Of a DNA stretch of 64,000 nt, positions 1 to 8,995 are shown piece by piece. Below the pieces are notes generated by a model, which saw only the letters and a list, made by a program, of their open reading frames with translations, made no database searches and was not told the origin of the DNA. Each line of letters opens with the position of its first letter. Positions within the stretch are counted from its first letter, which is position 1. The DNA is from Paenalicyclobacillus mengziensis (GTDB lineage: Bacteria > Bacillota > Bacilli > Alicyclobacillales > Alicyclobacillaceae). The stretch lies in assembly GCF_017298635.1 (NCBI RefSeq), contig NZ_CP071182.1:2666001-2730000 (forward strand). Reading direction: 5' to 3'. Made by a program: the position numbers and the translations under genes.

Positions 1-1
1 G

Positions 2-1657
2 GCAAGAAAACGACAAAAATTGTCGGTGATTCCCCTCGGTGGCGTTGGGGAAATCGGCAAGAATATGACTGTATACAGATATGGCGACGACATCATTGTC
101 GTCGATGCAGGTTTGAAGTTTCCGGAAGAAGAGATGCTTGGAATTGACATCGTCATTCCTGACATTAGCTACCTCGTGGAGCACAAGGACAAGGTTCGGG
201 GCATATTCATCACGCATGGACATGAGGACCACATCGGTGGCCTCCCGTATGTCTTGAAGCAGGTCAATGCCCCTGTTTACGGCACGCGGCTCACGCTTGG
301 ACTGATTGAAAACAAGTTGAAGGAACACGGCCTGACGGATACGACAAAAATGTACAAGTTGACAGCGGATTCCGTGGTCCAAGCTGGGGCTTTCAGTGTG
401 TCATTTTTCTATTTAAACCACAGTATTCCTGACACCGGTGGATTTGCCATTGGTACCCCGGAAGGGCTTGTCGTTCATACAGGTGACTTCAAGTTCGACC
501 ACACGCCAGTAGATGGCCGCCCGGCGGATGTACACAAGCTGGCCGCGTTCGGTTCAGAAGGCGTACTCGCCCTTGTGGCGGACAGTACAAACGCAGAACG
601 AGAAGGATACACACCTTCAGAGCGGGTTGTTGGGGGCAAAATTAACGAGATCGTCGGCAACGCACCGGGTCGAGTCATCCTGGCTACATTTGCATCGAAC
701 ATTCACCGCATGCAGCAGGTCGTCCAGGCAGCGGAGCGTTACGGCAGAAAAGTGGCCGTGGTTGGGCGCAGCATGGTCAACAACATGCAAATTGCCATTC
801 AACTCGGCTATCTCCAAGCTGAACCGTCTACATTGATTGACGCGGATGAGGTGAACAAGTACCCACCGGAAAAGGTTGTCATCTTGTCAACCGGAAGCCA
901 AGGCGAACCGATGTCCGCTCTGACCCGGATGGCGAGGGCAGCGCACCGCAAGATCGAGATTGTGCCTGGCGATACGGTTGTGCTTGCGAGTTCACCGATT
1001 CCCGGGAACGAAAAGTACGTTGCCCGCACCATCGACCAGTTGTTCCGAGCTGGTGCGCATGTGATATACCGCGGCGTGCACGTTTCTGGACACGGAAGTC
1101 AGGAAGAGTTGAAACTCATGTTGAACTTGGTTCGACCCAAGTTTTTCGTACCGGTTCACGGTGAGTACCGCATGCAAAAGACCCACGCCGAACTTGCGAA
1201 ACAGGTTGGAATTGCGTCGGAGGACATCTTTATTCTCGATCTCGGCGACGTCCTTGAGTTCGACAGCGGCCGTGCCCAGATTGCAGGCCGCGTCACAGCG
1301 GGTACCGTCATGATTGACGGGCTCGGCGTGGGCGACGTCGGCAACATTGTTTTGCGTGACAGGAAGCTCTTGTCCCAGGACGGTATCCTTGTCGTGGTTG
1401 TGACCTTGTCCAAAGAGACAGGTCGCGTGCTCTCTGGACCAGACATCATCTCACGCGGGTTTGTCTATGTGCGTGAGTCTGAAGCGCTGCTTGACGACGC
1501 TACGAAGTTGGTTGAGAGCACGCTGACAAGACTCGTGGCGGAGAACGTCAACGAGTGGTCGTCTCTGAAGACCGCAGTTCGCGAAGCACTCGGTCGCTTC
1601 CTGTTTGAACAGACGAGACGCCGCCCGATGATTTTGCCCATCATTATGGAAGCCTGA
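2..1657 (+). CDS. rnjB: Ribonuclease J (RNase J2-position, rnjB-like), 5' end outside window
   Basis: Metallo-beta-lactamase/beta-CASP ribonuclease that matures and degrades RNA in the cytoplasm. The reading frame is open to the left edge, so a few N-terminal residues are missing; a TTG at base 20 is the first possible start inside the window, but the frame reads A-R-K-R-Q-K before it. Visible motifs (numbered from base 20) are THGHEDHIGG near residue 65, LNHSIPDTGG, VHTGDFKFD, HVSGHGSQEE and PVHGEY, so all metal-ligand motifs are present. About 545 residues were seen against roughly 555 for the family. Its position upstream of tepA, ylzJ and spoIIIE matches B. subtilis rnjB, although the intact HxHxDH motif looks like a catalytically complete enzyme. 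The paralogue assignment rests on synteny only. Confidence 0.93.
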   Translation, partial: ARKRQKLSVIPLGGVGEIGKNMTVYRYGDDIIVVDAGLKFPEEEMLGIDIVIPDISYLVEHKDKVRGIFITHGHEDHIGGLPYVLKQVNAPVYGTRLTLGLIENKLKEHGLTDTTKMYKLTADSVVQAGAFSVSFFYLNHSIPDTGGFAIGTPEGLVVHTGDFKFDHTPVDGRPADVHKLAAFGSEGVLALVADSTNAEREGYTPSERVVGGKINEIVGNAPGRVILATFASNIHRMQQVVQAAERYGRKVAVVGRSMVNNMQIAIQLGYLQAEPSTLIDADEVNKYPPEKVVILSTGSQGEPMSALTRMARAAHRKIEIVPGDTVVLASSPIPGNEKYVARTIDQLFRAGAHVIYRGVHVSGHGSQEELKLMLNLVRPKFFVPVHGEYRMQKTHAELAKQVGIASEDIFILDLGDVLEFDSGRAQIAGRVTAGTVMIDGLGVGDVGNIVLRDRKLLSQDGILVVVVTLSKETGRVLSGPDIISRGFVYVRESEALLDDATKLVESTLTRLVAENVNEWSSLKTAVREALGRFLFEQTRRRPMILPIIMEA

Positions 1658-1742
1658 GTATCATCTGCAAACCCCCCCAGGATACCTGGAAGTTTTCGGT
1701 CACTTTCCGAAAACATGAAGTTCCTTTGAAGCAGACGAAACA

Positions 1743-1772
1743 GGGTCACCCGACCGCCCGGGTGGCCTTTTT
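1743..1772 (+). terminator. Rho-independent terminator after RNase J
   Basis: A 9-bp stem GGTCACCCG / CGGGTGGCC (one G-T pair) with a 6-nt loop is followed by TTTTT. It lies about 85 bases past the RNase J stop and separates that gene from tepA. Confidence 0.75.
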
Positions 1773-1824
1773 GCATGCTCGTCTGTTTGTCACGACATAC
1801 TAGATGCGTATTTACAGGTGAGGG

Positions 1825-2631
1825 GTGACGGATGTGCCGGACAACAAGCAAACGCTTTTTCATGATTTGGCAGGAACGAAAGCAGCCGTTCAGGGAGACG
1901 TGAATCCAGAGCAGTACCCGGAAACAGACAACCCGCCAGCACCTGGCGCAGCCGCACAGAACATTGAGGCGCTCGGAACCACGGACCCGCCGACAGCGAC
2001 GGATCCCCGAATCCACTGTTTGACCATCATCGGTCAGGTGGAAGGACACGTCGTGCTCCCGCCGCAAAACAAAACCACAAAGTACGAACATGTCATTCCG
2101 CAACTGGTGGCCGTGGAACAGAATGACGCCATCGAGGGATTGTTGCTTGTTCTCAATACGGTCGGCGGCGACGTGGAGGCAGGACTGGCGATTGCTGAGA
2201 TGGTATCGAGTCTGTCAAAACCGACCGTGTCGCTCGTACTCGGCGGAGGGCACTCTATCGGTGTGCCAATTGCCGTGAGTGCAGACTACTCGTTCATTAC
2301 CGAAACGGCTTCGATGACCATTCACCCGATTCGCTTGACGGGCATGGTGATTGGCGTCCCACAGTCCTTCGAGTATCTCGAACGGATGCAGGAGCGTGTT
2401 ACGCGCTTTGTTGTGAGTCACTCCAACATCAATGAGTCTGTCTTTCGTGACCTGATGCTCAATACCGGGGAACTCGCACGGGACATCGGGACAACTGTGG
2501 TCGGCAAAGATGCGGTTAACTACGGGTTGGTCGACGCGGTAGGCGGACTCGGAGACGCCATCCGAAAGCTGACGGCACTCATGGATGCAAGGGCAAAGAA
2601 CGCGGGAGCACAGAAGGGGCTGGTTCAATGA
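1825..2631 (+). CDS. tepA: ClpP-like serine protease, TepA/YmfB family
   Basis: Crotonase/ClpP-fold peptidase of the TepA (YmfB) type. In B. subtilis this protein is linked to protein translocation and to degradation of small acid-soluble spore proteins at outgrowth. The first ~55 residues are a polar, Pro/Ala-rich leader. The ClpP-like core follows, with a [11 protein letters not shown] segment near residue 145 (nucleophile-serine region) and TIHPIR near residue 168 (likely histidine region). GTG at 1825 is preceded by AGGTGA; a second GTG at 1834 is possible. The stop overlaps the ylzJ start as ATGA, so the two are translationally coupled. Gene order rnjB-tepA-ylzJ-spoIIIE is conserved in Bacillus. 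Confidence 0.88.
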   Translation: MTDVPDNKQTLFHDLAGTKAAVQGDVNPEQYPETDNPPAPGAAAQNIEALGTTDPPTATDPRIHCLTIIGQVEGHVVLPPQNKTTKYEHVIPQLVAVEQNDAIEGLLLVLNTVGGDVEAGLAIAEMVSSLSKPTVSLVLGGGHSIGVPIAVSADYSFITETASMTIHPIRLTGMVIGVPQSFEYLERMQERVTRFVVSHSNINESVFRDLMLNTGELARDIGTTVVGKDAVNYGLVDAVGGLGDAIRKLTALMDARAKNAGAQKGLVQ

Positions 2632-2864
2632 GTCTCTTGTGGAGCATCGTTCCGATAGACAGCATCTTTGGCACAGAGAGCAATACGGAATATATGATGC
2701 GCCAAGTTCCAGCCGCGGCGGCCACGTTGATTCTCTCCGACGCAGGCGGTGGCATGGGGAAAGTAGAAAGGCTCATCAGTACCAATCCAAACCATTACCT
2801 AAATCCTGACTGGCAGCCCGGCAGCTTGGTACGGCTGGCGGATTTCGACTCCATTTCCGGCTGA
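2628..2864 (+). CDS. ylzJ: YlzJ-like small protein
   Basis: A 78-residue protein beginning [15 protein letters not shown], which I recognise as the YlzJ-like family found between tepA and spoIIIE in spore formers. No catalytic motif is visible and the function is unknown. The ATG overlaps the tepA stop (ATGA), so co-translation is expected. The C-terminal half is hydrophilic, ending in a [11 protein letters not shown] segment. The assignment rests on the N-terminal pattern, size and position. Confidence 0.75.
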   Translation: MSLLWSIVPIDSIFGTESNTEYMMRQVPAAAATLILSDAGGGMGKVERLISTNPNHYLNPDWQPGSLVRLADFDSISG

Positions 2865-2949
2865 CGGCAGGAATGTATCCTCCCCATCGCGAACTCTCTC
2901 AGGTACATGACGAGCAGGGTTCGCTCGTGGGAGGTATTGCATTACAGAA

Positions 2950-5412
2950 ATGGCGAAAAAACAACGTAAGGAACCTATCCTGCAGTATGAACTGTCTGGC
3001 CTTGGATTGCTCACCTTGAGTGCACTCGCTCTCGGTAGGCTGGGGTGGGTCGGACGGTCGCTCGACATTGCAGCCATCTATCTGGCTGGGTCGTGGAGTT
3101 TTCTCATTCCAATCTTCATCGCCTATGGCGCGCTGTATATGATGGTCCGGAGGACTACATTTCCATGGCACAGCAGGCACATGGGGCTCCTTGTGCTCCT
3201 TGTGACGCTTCTCACGCTGGTTGAGTTTGACTTTTACCAGTACCTTGGTCAGTACTACCCCAATGAACCGATTCCTCTCTTTCATGCGTCGCTCTTAGCG
3301 ATGAACGACTTGCGCAACCAGGTCCTGGCCGGTGCACAGGTTGGGTCTGCCGCGGCCAGAATCGGAGGAGGGCTGATTGGGTTTGCTTTCTTTCAGCTAT
3401 TCAACTCCCTGTTTGGCCTCTTTGGGCTGTTAGTTGTTTTGACAGTCTTGGCCTTGGTTGGCATGTTGCTGCTCTTTCAGATGTCGCTTGTCGCAGTGGT
3501 GCAGAAAGGTTCGCGCTGGGTGGAGCGTCAACTGGAAGCCTTGTGGAAGGGCAGCAAGCAGTACATTGTCCTGTTGTTTGGTCCTGAAAAACCAAAAGAC
3601 AAGGACCGCAAGGGTAAAAAGGAGCAGGCAGAAGCCAAACCGAAGCGGTCCAGGGCTTCCAGAGACAATGCTCTCATTGTCGACGCAGAGTGGACGCACG
3701 CAGACGGCACAGCACCAGACGAACCCGTTCCGCCAGTGGTTCATGACTTCGCTTCGACGCGTACTACCCGTTCAGCGTCCGCTGTCGACAGCGAAGCCGA
3801 TGCTGAGGCTGTTAAACCCACACTGACGCAAGTTGGGAGTCAGTTGGTGATGCGCTATCCGGAGCCGAAAGGCGGCAATCGGCCCCTGCAACATGCGGCG
3901 CCTCCTACTTCGGAGAAGAGAAAGCCGATGGAGGAGTATCCCGTTGGTGCGCCTGTGCATGACGAGAACTACCAGGTGCCGCCGGTATCGTTGTTTCGGG
4001 CAGCGGACGCTCGTAAGGCAGGTATCAATCACCGAGGCGTTCAGGAGAACGCACGCAAACTGGAGAAGACCTTCGAGAGTTTCGGTGTTCAGGCGAAGGT
4101 GCTCGAGATTAGCCGCGGTCCAACGGTGACCAGGTATGAGATTCAACCTGCTGTTGGCGTTAAGGTCTCGAAAATTGTCAGCCTGACGGACGACATTGCA
4201 CTTGCGCTCGCGGCGAGAGACATCCGGATTGAAGCGCCGGTGCCCGGCAAGCCGGTGGTTGGCATTGAAGTTCCGAATGATGAGATTGCCGTGGTGACCC
4301 TGCGCGAGGTGCTTGAGTCACCGGAGTTTATGGACGTGACAAGTAAGCTGTCACTCGCACTTGGACGCGACATTTCTGGTCAACCGATTGTCGGCAATCT
4401 GCAGAAGATGCCACATTTGTTAGTCGCCGGTGCTACAGGCTCTGGCAAGAGCGTTGCCATCAACGGCATGATTGCTTCCATTTTGCTGAAAGCAAAGCCG
4501 CACGAGGTCAAGCTGATGATGATTGACCCGAAAATGGTGGAGTTGAGCGGTTACAACGGGATTCCGCATCTCCTTACACCCGTCGTCACCGATCCGCGCA
4601 AGGCTGCTTTCGCACTCAAGCGCGTCATCGAGGAGATGGAGTCGCGCTACCAGTCGTTTGCCGATCGCGGAGCCAGAGACATTGAACGCTACAACGAATT
4701 GATTCAACGAGAAGGGGCCGATCCGCTCCCGTACATCGTCGTCATCGTCGACGAGTTAGCCGATTTGATGATGGTCGCTCCCGGCGAAGTCGAAGATGCC
4801 ATCTGCCGAATCGCCCAAATGGCCCGTGCTGCGGGCATCCACCTGATTGTCGCAACGCAGCGTCCGTCGGTCGACGTCATCACAGGTGTCATCAAGGCGA
4901 ACATCCCGAGCCGCATCGCGTTTTCTGTGTCGTCGATGGCCGATTCCCGGACCATCCTCGACGGAGGCGGCGCTGAGAAGCTGCTCGGACGCGGGGACAT
5001 GCTCTACCTCCCGGTTGGCGCCTCCAAACCTGTTCGGGTTCAGGGTGCATTTGTCTCGGAAGAAGAGATAGAGAAGCTCGTGGACTACGTGAAGTCGCAG
5101 CAAAATGTCGTCTACACCGTGGATTTGAACGGCACGGTCGAAGACGCTTCGTCTGGACACGCGTCTGACCTTGATGACCTGTTTGTGGATGCGGTCGATC
5201 TCGTCGTCGAAGCAGGTACTGCGTCCGTTTCCATGATTCAACGCAGGTTTCGGGTTGGCTACTCGCGGGCAGCGCGGATTGTCGATCAGATGGAACTTGA
5301 AGGCCTTGTAGGCCCATTTGAGGGCAGTAAGCCGAGAGAAGTCACGGTTGGAGCGGAAGAGTGGGCCGTGATGCGTCACAACTACCTTAGTAACCGCAGT
5401 CAGGCGGAGTAG
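2950..5412 (+). CDS. spoIIIE: FtsK/SpoIIIE DNA translocase
   Basis: Membrane-anchored hexameric ATPase that pumps chromosomal DNA through the division septum, into the forespore in spore formers. The N-terminal ~180 residues hold several hydrophobic membrane segments, followed by a charged linker to about residue 340. The motor has a beta-like region, Walker A GATGSGKS near residue 495 and Walker [12 protein letters not shown] near residue 600. The last ~65 residues match the winged-helix gamma domain ([22 protein letters not shown]). Length 820 is close to the family norm. The GGGAGG site (2929-2934) lies unusually far (about 15 nt) from the ATG; an in-frame ATT at 2941 is better spaced, so the start is slightly uncertain. 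Confidence 0.96.
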   Translation: MAKKQRKEPILQYELSGLGLLTLSALALGRLGWVGRSLDIAAIYLAGSWSFLIPIFIAYGALYMMVRRTTFPWHSRHMGLLVLLVTLLTLVEFDFYQYLGQYYPNEPIPLFHASLLAMNDLRNQVLAGAQVGSAAARIGGGLIGFAFFQLFNSLFGLFGLLVVLTVLALVGMLLLFQMSLVAVVQKGSRWVERQLEALWKGSKQYIVLLFGPEKPKDKDRKGKKEQAEAKPKRSRASRDNALIVDAEWTHADGTAPDEPVPPVVHDFASTRTTRSASAVDSEADAEAVKPTLTQVGSQLVMRYPEPKGGNRPLQHAAPPTSEKRKPMEEYPVGAPVHDENYQVPPVSLFRAADARKAGINHRGVQENARKLEKTFESFGVQAKVLEISRGPTVTRYEIQPAVGVKVSKIVSLTDDIALALAARDIRIEAPVPGKPVVGIEVPNDEIAVVTLREVLESPEFMDVTSKLSLALGRDISGQPIVGNLQKMPHLLVAGATGSGKSVAINGMIASILLKAKPHEVKLMMIDPKMVELSGYNGIPHLLTPVVTDPRKAAFALKRVIEEMESRYQSFADRGARDIERYNELIQREGADPLPYIVVIVDELADLMMVAPGEVEDAICRIAQMARAAGIHLIVATQRPSVDVITGVIKANIPSRIAFSVSSMADSRTILDGGGAEKLLGRGDMLYLPVGASKPVRVQGAFVSEEEIEKLVDYVKSQQNVVYTVDLNGTVEDASSGHASDLDDLFVDAVDLVVEAGTASVSMIQRRFRVGYSRAARIVDQMELEGLVGPFEGSKPREVTVGAEEWAVMRHNYLSNRSQAE

Positions 5413-5572
5413 TAGAACAGCAAACGTGAACGGCACCGTCCACTCTGAACGGCAATGGCCAGTCTAGGTGGCACCGGCCACGTTTGTCTCTGCTTCGTGC
5501 TGGCCTTGGACATGCAGGATATTCTCTCAAGTCGACTCATATCGTAGAGAGGAGAAGAGATCTACTTGGGGG

Positions 5573-6199
5573 ATGAATCTTGTGGCCAAACAAGCAAAGG
5601 TGTGGTTGCGCTTTAAGCGGCAATTGTTGTCCGCTGCTGCAGTCGTCGCAGTTGTAGCAGGAGGTGTGTGGTTTTCCAGTCATCCTCTGAGGATAGGTGG
5701 ATTTGGCTTCTTTGCACCGCTTCGTTCCAACACGGATTCAGTCAGTTCGGGAAGTTCGCACGGGCAAAGCGGGGCAAGCAGTGCCAATGTCAACGACCCT
5801 AACCAGCAAAAACTGCAAACCATTCTCGATGGGATTTCCGGGATGCAGCAAGTCGCTCTCGAGAGCGGGAGTAACGGTGAGACGATTACGGTGACCATCT
5901 CTGTTCCGGTCGGATCGAGTTTAAAAACGATTGAGAACAATTTGATCACGCAATACATGTCGGACGTCTTTGACACCGATCCGTTGATTCAGAAGGCAAA
6001 CGTGTATTTTATCTCTGATGGTCAGTTTCTGGCAGGGGGAGGACTGTCAAGAGCTGCGTACAAGGAGTGGAGTGTCTCCGCTACTTCAGGACAGCAGAAC
6101 AATGTGCAGAAGTGGATGGCGACGTTATCGAACCGTGGGACGCCAGGGAGTGCAACCGGTTGGTTCGGAACCGCTAGTCCTCCGCCTTCTGGAAACTAG
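5573..6199 (+). CDS. Membrane-anchored protein of unknown function
   Basis: About 208 residues. After a basic N-terminus (KQAKVWLRFKRQL) comes one hydrophobic segment (SAAAVVAVVAGGVWF), then a Ser/Gly-rich linker and an extracytoplasmic domain of ~130 residues with a V-T-V-T-I-S-V-P-V-G strand and a Gly/Pro/Ser tail. That is signal-anchor topology; I recognise no family. GTG at 5582 has a better-spaced GGGGG site than the ATG at 5573, and either could be used. It follows spoIIIE by about 160 bases in the same direction. The position is occupied by ymfC-type genes in B. subtilis, so this is a local replacement. Confidence 0.65.
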   Translation: MNLVAKQAKVWLRFKRQLLSAAAVVAVVAGGVWFSSHPLRIGGFGFFAPLRSNTDSVSSGSSHGQSGASSANVNDPNQQKLQTILDGISGMQQVALESGSNGETITVTISVPVGSSLKTIENNLITQYMSDVFDTDPLIQKANVYFISDGQFLAGGGLSRAAYKEWSVSATSGQQNNVQKWMATLSNRGTPGSATGWFGTASPPPSGN

Positions 6200-6243
6200 A
6201 GTTTGTTAGAGCAGAAGGATTCGACAGGCGACCCCGAGAACTC

Positions 6244-6303
6244 AAAACCATTCGAATGAAAACCACTCGAATGAAAACCAATAGCATCAAAACCATTGGA
6301 AGG
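6244..6303. repeat. Four tandem 15-bp degenerate repeats (AAAACCATTCGAATG type)
   Basis: Units start at 6244, 6259, 6274 and 6289. Units 1 and 2 differ at one base (ATTCG/ACTCG) and the last two are more diverged. The tract lies in the space between the unknown membrane protein and a minus-strand gene; no coding function is seen. Confidence 0.6.
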
Positions 6304-6344
6304 AGCACTCGAAAGGTGCTTTGCGAGGAGAGCTTGAAACAGAA

Positions 6345-6384
6345 CTTCGGATACCCGAAGAACTCCATCTTTCGGGTACCCGAA
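6345..6384. repeat. Two adjacent palindromes of the same core (CTTCGG-ATAC-CCGAAG; TTCGGGTACCCGAA)
   Basis: The first is a 6-bp stem with a 4-nt spacer at 6345-6360. The second, 6371-6384, is a perfect 14-bp palindrome. Centres are 25 bp apart. They lie just downstream of the minus-strand gene at 6445-6786 and may be protein sites, or a stem ending that transcript. No T-run follows on either strand. Confidence 0.5.
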
Positions 6385-6444
6385 GACGTAGCGTGTGTCA
6401 AATCTGCTAGAACGTGTCAATTTGGTAGAATGGGACCTCAAAAA

Positions 6445-6786
6445 CTAGAAACGACGCGGCATACCTATCATGTACGCCTGGGTAAATTGAATGTCCCGAC
6501 GCCGGATTTCCTTCATCAACGCACGAACAATTGGTTCGTGCCCTGTACGCATCAGCGTTTCGACAATTGTTGCCGACGTGAATGACTCTTCAAGAGCGCC
6601 AGCGGTGTCAGGATTTTCTTGCAACCCCGTCAACCATCGGTCATCATAATGGTCACCACGGCGGTTTTTGTATGCTCGTTCGTACAGGTCCTTCACGGTG
6701 ATTGGCAACTCAAGCGTCTGGAGGTAGAAGTTGAGTTGAACCAGGGCCTTTGCCACAGAAAGGTGTTCTCCTCCGAATCTAGGCAT
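6445..6786 (-). CDS. Hypothetical protein, 113 aa
   Basis: Soluble, charged, mostly helical-looking protein starting MPRFGGEHLSVAKALVQLNF; no signal peptide, membrane segment or known motif that I recognise. On the minus strand an AGAGGTGGG ribosome site lies about 7 bases before the ATG, which supports real expression. It is transcribed divergently from the lipoprotein gene at 6895, the two starts being about 110 bases apart. Function unknown. Confidence 0.6.
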   Translation of the reverse strand: MPRFGGEHLSVAKALVQLNFYLQTLELPITVKDLYERAYKNRRGDHYDDRWLTGLQENPDTAGALEESFTSATIVETLMRTGHEPIVRALMKEIRRRDIQFTQAYMIGMPRRF

Positions 6787-6857
6787 ACGTTATCCCACCT
6801 CTTACTGTCATTATGTTTGAGGGTGTCGTGAAACGCAAGAGAGTCTCGGAACAAAAA

Positions 6858-6866
6858 TGTTACAAT
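6858..6866 (+). promoter_or_regulatory. Extended -10 promoter element (TGT TACAAT) for the lipoprotein gene
   Basis: TG at 6858-6859, one base, then TACAAT at 6861-6866, the pattern of an extended -10 box. No convincing -35 hexamer is seen. The element lies about 30 bases before the lipoprotein start, with the AAGGAG site in between. Confidence 0.45.
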
Positions 6867-6894
6867 AGTACTCATCATGAAGGAGACTCGTTGT

Positions 6895-8043
6895 GTGATG
6901 ATACGTGATTTCATCAAGCGTTCGACAGAACGTCGTCGTTCCTCAAGGGCAAAACTACTGAAGACTACCTGTGTTTTTGCGGCCAGTATGTTTGTTGCAG
7001 GCTGCGGTCCACCGGTTTTGTCGCAAATGCGCCCGACGGTTGCAAAGACATCGGTGTGGGTTGGCATTGTGGATAAGCCATCGGGGTGGAGCATAAGTGC
7101 ACTTGAGCAATCATTTCTTTCCGCAGGGATTATTCCTCAGGTTCAGCGCCTCACTGCCAACAACGTCAGTACGGAACTCGCACATGCGCTCGCTTCGATG
7201 CCGGCGAGTCTCTACGTATTAGCTGTCGACGGTCCGGTTAACAACCAAGTTCTTACGGTGATGGCGCATCATCCGAATCGTCACTATGAGATCGTTGTCC
7301 CTGAAGCTGCGGCGATGCCGGGAGCCAGAGTTTACGCCAACTCGGGAGCGGCGTCGGGTTATGTCTTGGGTTATCTGGCGGGCTTGGCTGCATCGGATCA
7401 CCTTGATACGAGCGTTGGTATTGTTACCGATGGGACCGTGACAGCGACCAAGGCAGAAATCGAAGGGGCACTCCTTGGTGTGTATGCTTCGAACAGCCAG
7501 TTGCAGTTGCAGGCCGTAAATTGGCCTGCAACAGGAACAGGAACAGGAACAGGAACAGGAACAGGAACAGGAACAGGAACAGGAACAGGAACAGGAACAG
7601 GAACAGGAACAGGAACAGGAACAGGAACAGGAACAGGAACACTGGCCGTGGGCTTCCCTCACGTTCTCATCGCCACAAGGCCGCTTTCGACGGCAGAGTG
7701 GCAGACTGTAAGGCAGGCTGGCAGTGTTGTTGTATCCCTGGTGCGCAATAACGCCCAAAACCCACTGGTTATCGGCCAGCCGGCGCTTCCTTCGCCGGAT
7801 GGACTCATCGCGGATGCAAAGAGCATGTCAAGTGGCCAGTGGACCCCGGGCGTTCATTTAGCCAACACGGCTCCGAACTTTCAAATTGAGTCGGCCGCTT
7901 TATCGGCCGCTTCATTGAATGCTTTCAAAGTCATTTTGCAGGGGTCGAGTCCAGCTAGCCTCCATCTAAATCAAGCATGGCAAGTCCTGCCGGCTTCACT
8001 TCGGGCTGCATGGACGCAATGGGTTAACTTGGGGAGGGTGTAA
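6895..8043 (+). CDS. Lipoprotein, periplasmic-binding/BMP-like, with a long (Thr-Gly)n linker
   Basis: GTG 6895 or ATG 6898 fits the AAGGAG site at 6880-6885; the ATG at 6877 lies inside that site. A basic N-terminus and hydrophobic segment end in the lipobox VAGC, so the protein should be a diacylglyceryl-anchored surface lipoprotein. The core has alternating strand/helix character with VWVGIVDKPSGWS, ALASMPASLYVLAVDGP, GYVLGYLAGL and VGIVTDGTVTATKAEIEGALLGVYAS, like basic-membrane-protein (BMP) or type I periplasmic-binding folds. Between the lobes a Thr-Gly run of about 40 residues is encoded by the hexanucleotide tract at 7531-7638. The ligand is unknown. The family call is inference from pattern. 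Confidence 0.72.
   Translation: MMIRDFIKRSTERRRSSRAKLLKTTCVFAASMFVAGCGPPVLSQMRPTVAKTSVWVGIVDKPSGWSISALEQSFLSAGIIPQVQRLTANNVSTELAHALASMPASLYVLAVDGPVNNQVLTVMAHHPNRHYEIVVPEAAAMPGARVYANSGAASGYVLGYLAGLAASDHLDTSVGIVTDGTVTATKAEIEGALLGVYASNSQLQLQAVNWPATGTGTGTGTGTGTGTGTGTGTGTGTGTGTGTGTGTGTLAVGFPHVLIATRPLSTAEWQTVRQAGSVVVSLVRNNAQNPLVIGQPALPSPDGLIADAKSMSSGQWTPGVHLANTAPNFQIESAALSAASLNAFKVILQGSSPASLHLNQAWQVLPASLRAAWTQWVNLGRV
7531..7638. repeat. Perfect hexanucleotide microsatellite, (ACAGGA)18
   Basis: Eighteen uninterrupted copies of ACAGGA, followed by a further AC. Read in the gene frame it encodes alternating Thr-Gly. Because the unit is 6 bp, gain or loss of copies keeps the frame and changes only linker length. 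Confidence 0.97.
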
Positions 8044-8149
8044 GTCGTTGTCGTGACGATGCAAGGTGACTGGACGCCTTACCGGGAGTTGCTTGATTTG
8101 TATAGATTTCGACTTGCGCAGAAACATTAGGAAAGGAGATGGGCTAAAG

Positions 8150-8950
8150 GTGTCGAATCTAGACGCAGAAGTGGAAAATCCAGAAAGCGAGTTTTATTTT
8201 CAGTACCAGATTGTTAGGGATCGACCCGGGTTACTAGGAGACATTGCGTCGCTACTTGGTATGCTGGGGTTCAACATCTTGCAACTCGGCAGTGTTTCGG
8301 AGGTTGGGCGAGGTTTTCTCCTCAAGACCCACAAGCCGGAAAGCGCGGATGTGTTACGCTTGATGGCCGAAACAATGGAAGATGTGAAATTGACTGCACT
8401 TCGGGAACCGTCACTGCGTGACCGCATGGCTTTACGCCATGGGCGTTTCATCGAACGCAGTGATACTGAAACGCGTACATACCGATTTGTTCGGGATGAA
8501 CTTGGCGTCCTGGTCGATTTCCTCGGCGAGTTGTTGAAGCGAAGCGGGCATCGCGTGATTGGTGTCCGCGGACAGCCACGTGTCGGAAAAACGGAGTCGA
8601 TCGTTGCGGCAAGTGTCTATGCCAATCGAAGATGGGCATTTGTGTCTTCCACCTTGCTCAAACAAACCATCTTGCGTGAATTACCCGACTATGAGCTTGA
8701 CTCCGACTCCTATGTCTATATCATTGACGGAGCTGTAAGCACCCTTCGGGGAGACGAAAAACACTGGGAGGTAGTGGAAGAAGTATTGACACTGCCTGGA
8801 CCGGTTGTTATCGAACACCCGGACATATTCGTCAAACGGTCGCATTACGGCTGGGACGTGTTTGACATGATCATCGAACTTCGACGAAATCCGGAGGAAT
8901 TGATTCAGTATGAGGAATATGAGCGCGAGGCTGCTCGCTGGCAGGAGTGA
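8150..8950 (+). CDS. ymfK: YmfK-type protein (DUF3388): ACT-like domain plus P-loop
   Basis: About 266 residues. The N-terminal ~90 residues look like an ACT regulatory domain (YFQYQIVRDRPGLLGDIASLLGMLGFNI is the typical small-molecule-binding pattern, seen at residues 15-42). A segment near residue 145 reads GVRGQPRVGKTES, a Walker A-like GxxxxGKT, and the remainder is mixed alpha/beta. GTG 8150 is chosen because GAAAGGAGATG lies about 10 bases upstream; upstream in-frame sequence lacks family similarity. Position before the RodZ-like gene matches ymfK-ymfM of B. subtilis. The biochemical role is unknown. Confidence 0.78.
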   Translation: MSNLDAEVENPESEFYFQYQIVRDRPGLLGDIASLLGMLGFNILQLGSVSEVGRGFLLKTHKPESADVLRLMAETMEDVKLTALREPSLRDRMALRHGRFIERSDTETRTYRFVRDELGVLVDFLGELLKRSGHRVIGVRGQPRVGKTESIVAASVYANRRWAFVSSTLLKQTILRELPDYELDSDSYVYIIDGAVSTLRGDEKHWEVVEEVLTLPGPVVIEHPDIFVKRSHYGWDVFDMIIELRRNPEELIQYEEYEREAARWQE

Positions 8951-8995
8951 CGAGCTTAAACATACCACGGCGGTCAGAGAAACGGGGGGAGTTGG

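Noticed and set aside
1465-2103. 212-residue minus-strand open frame spanning the RNase J-tepA gap
   Set aside because: Overlaps two well-supported genes and a terminator; no ribosome site.
7219-7758. Minus-strand frames with long Cys-Ser and Phe-Leu runs
   Set aside because: They are antisense translations of the (ACAGGA)n tract inside the lipoprotein gene; no ribosome site and no sensible protein composition.
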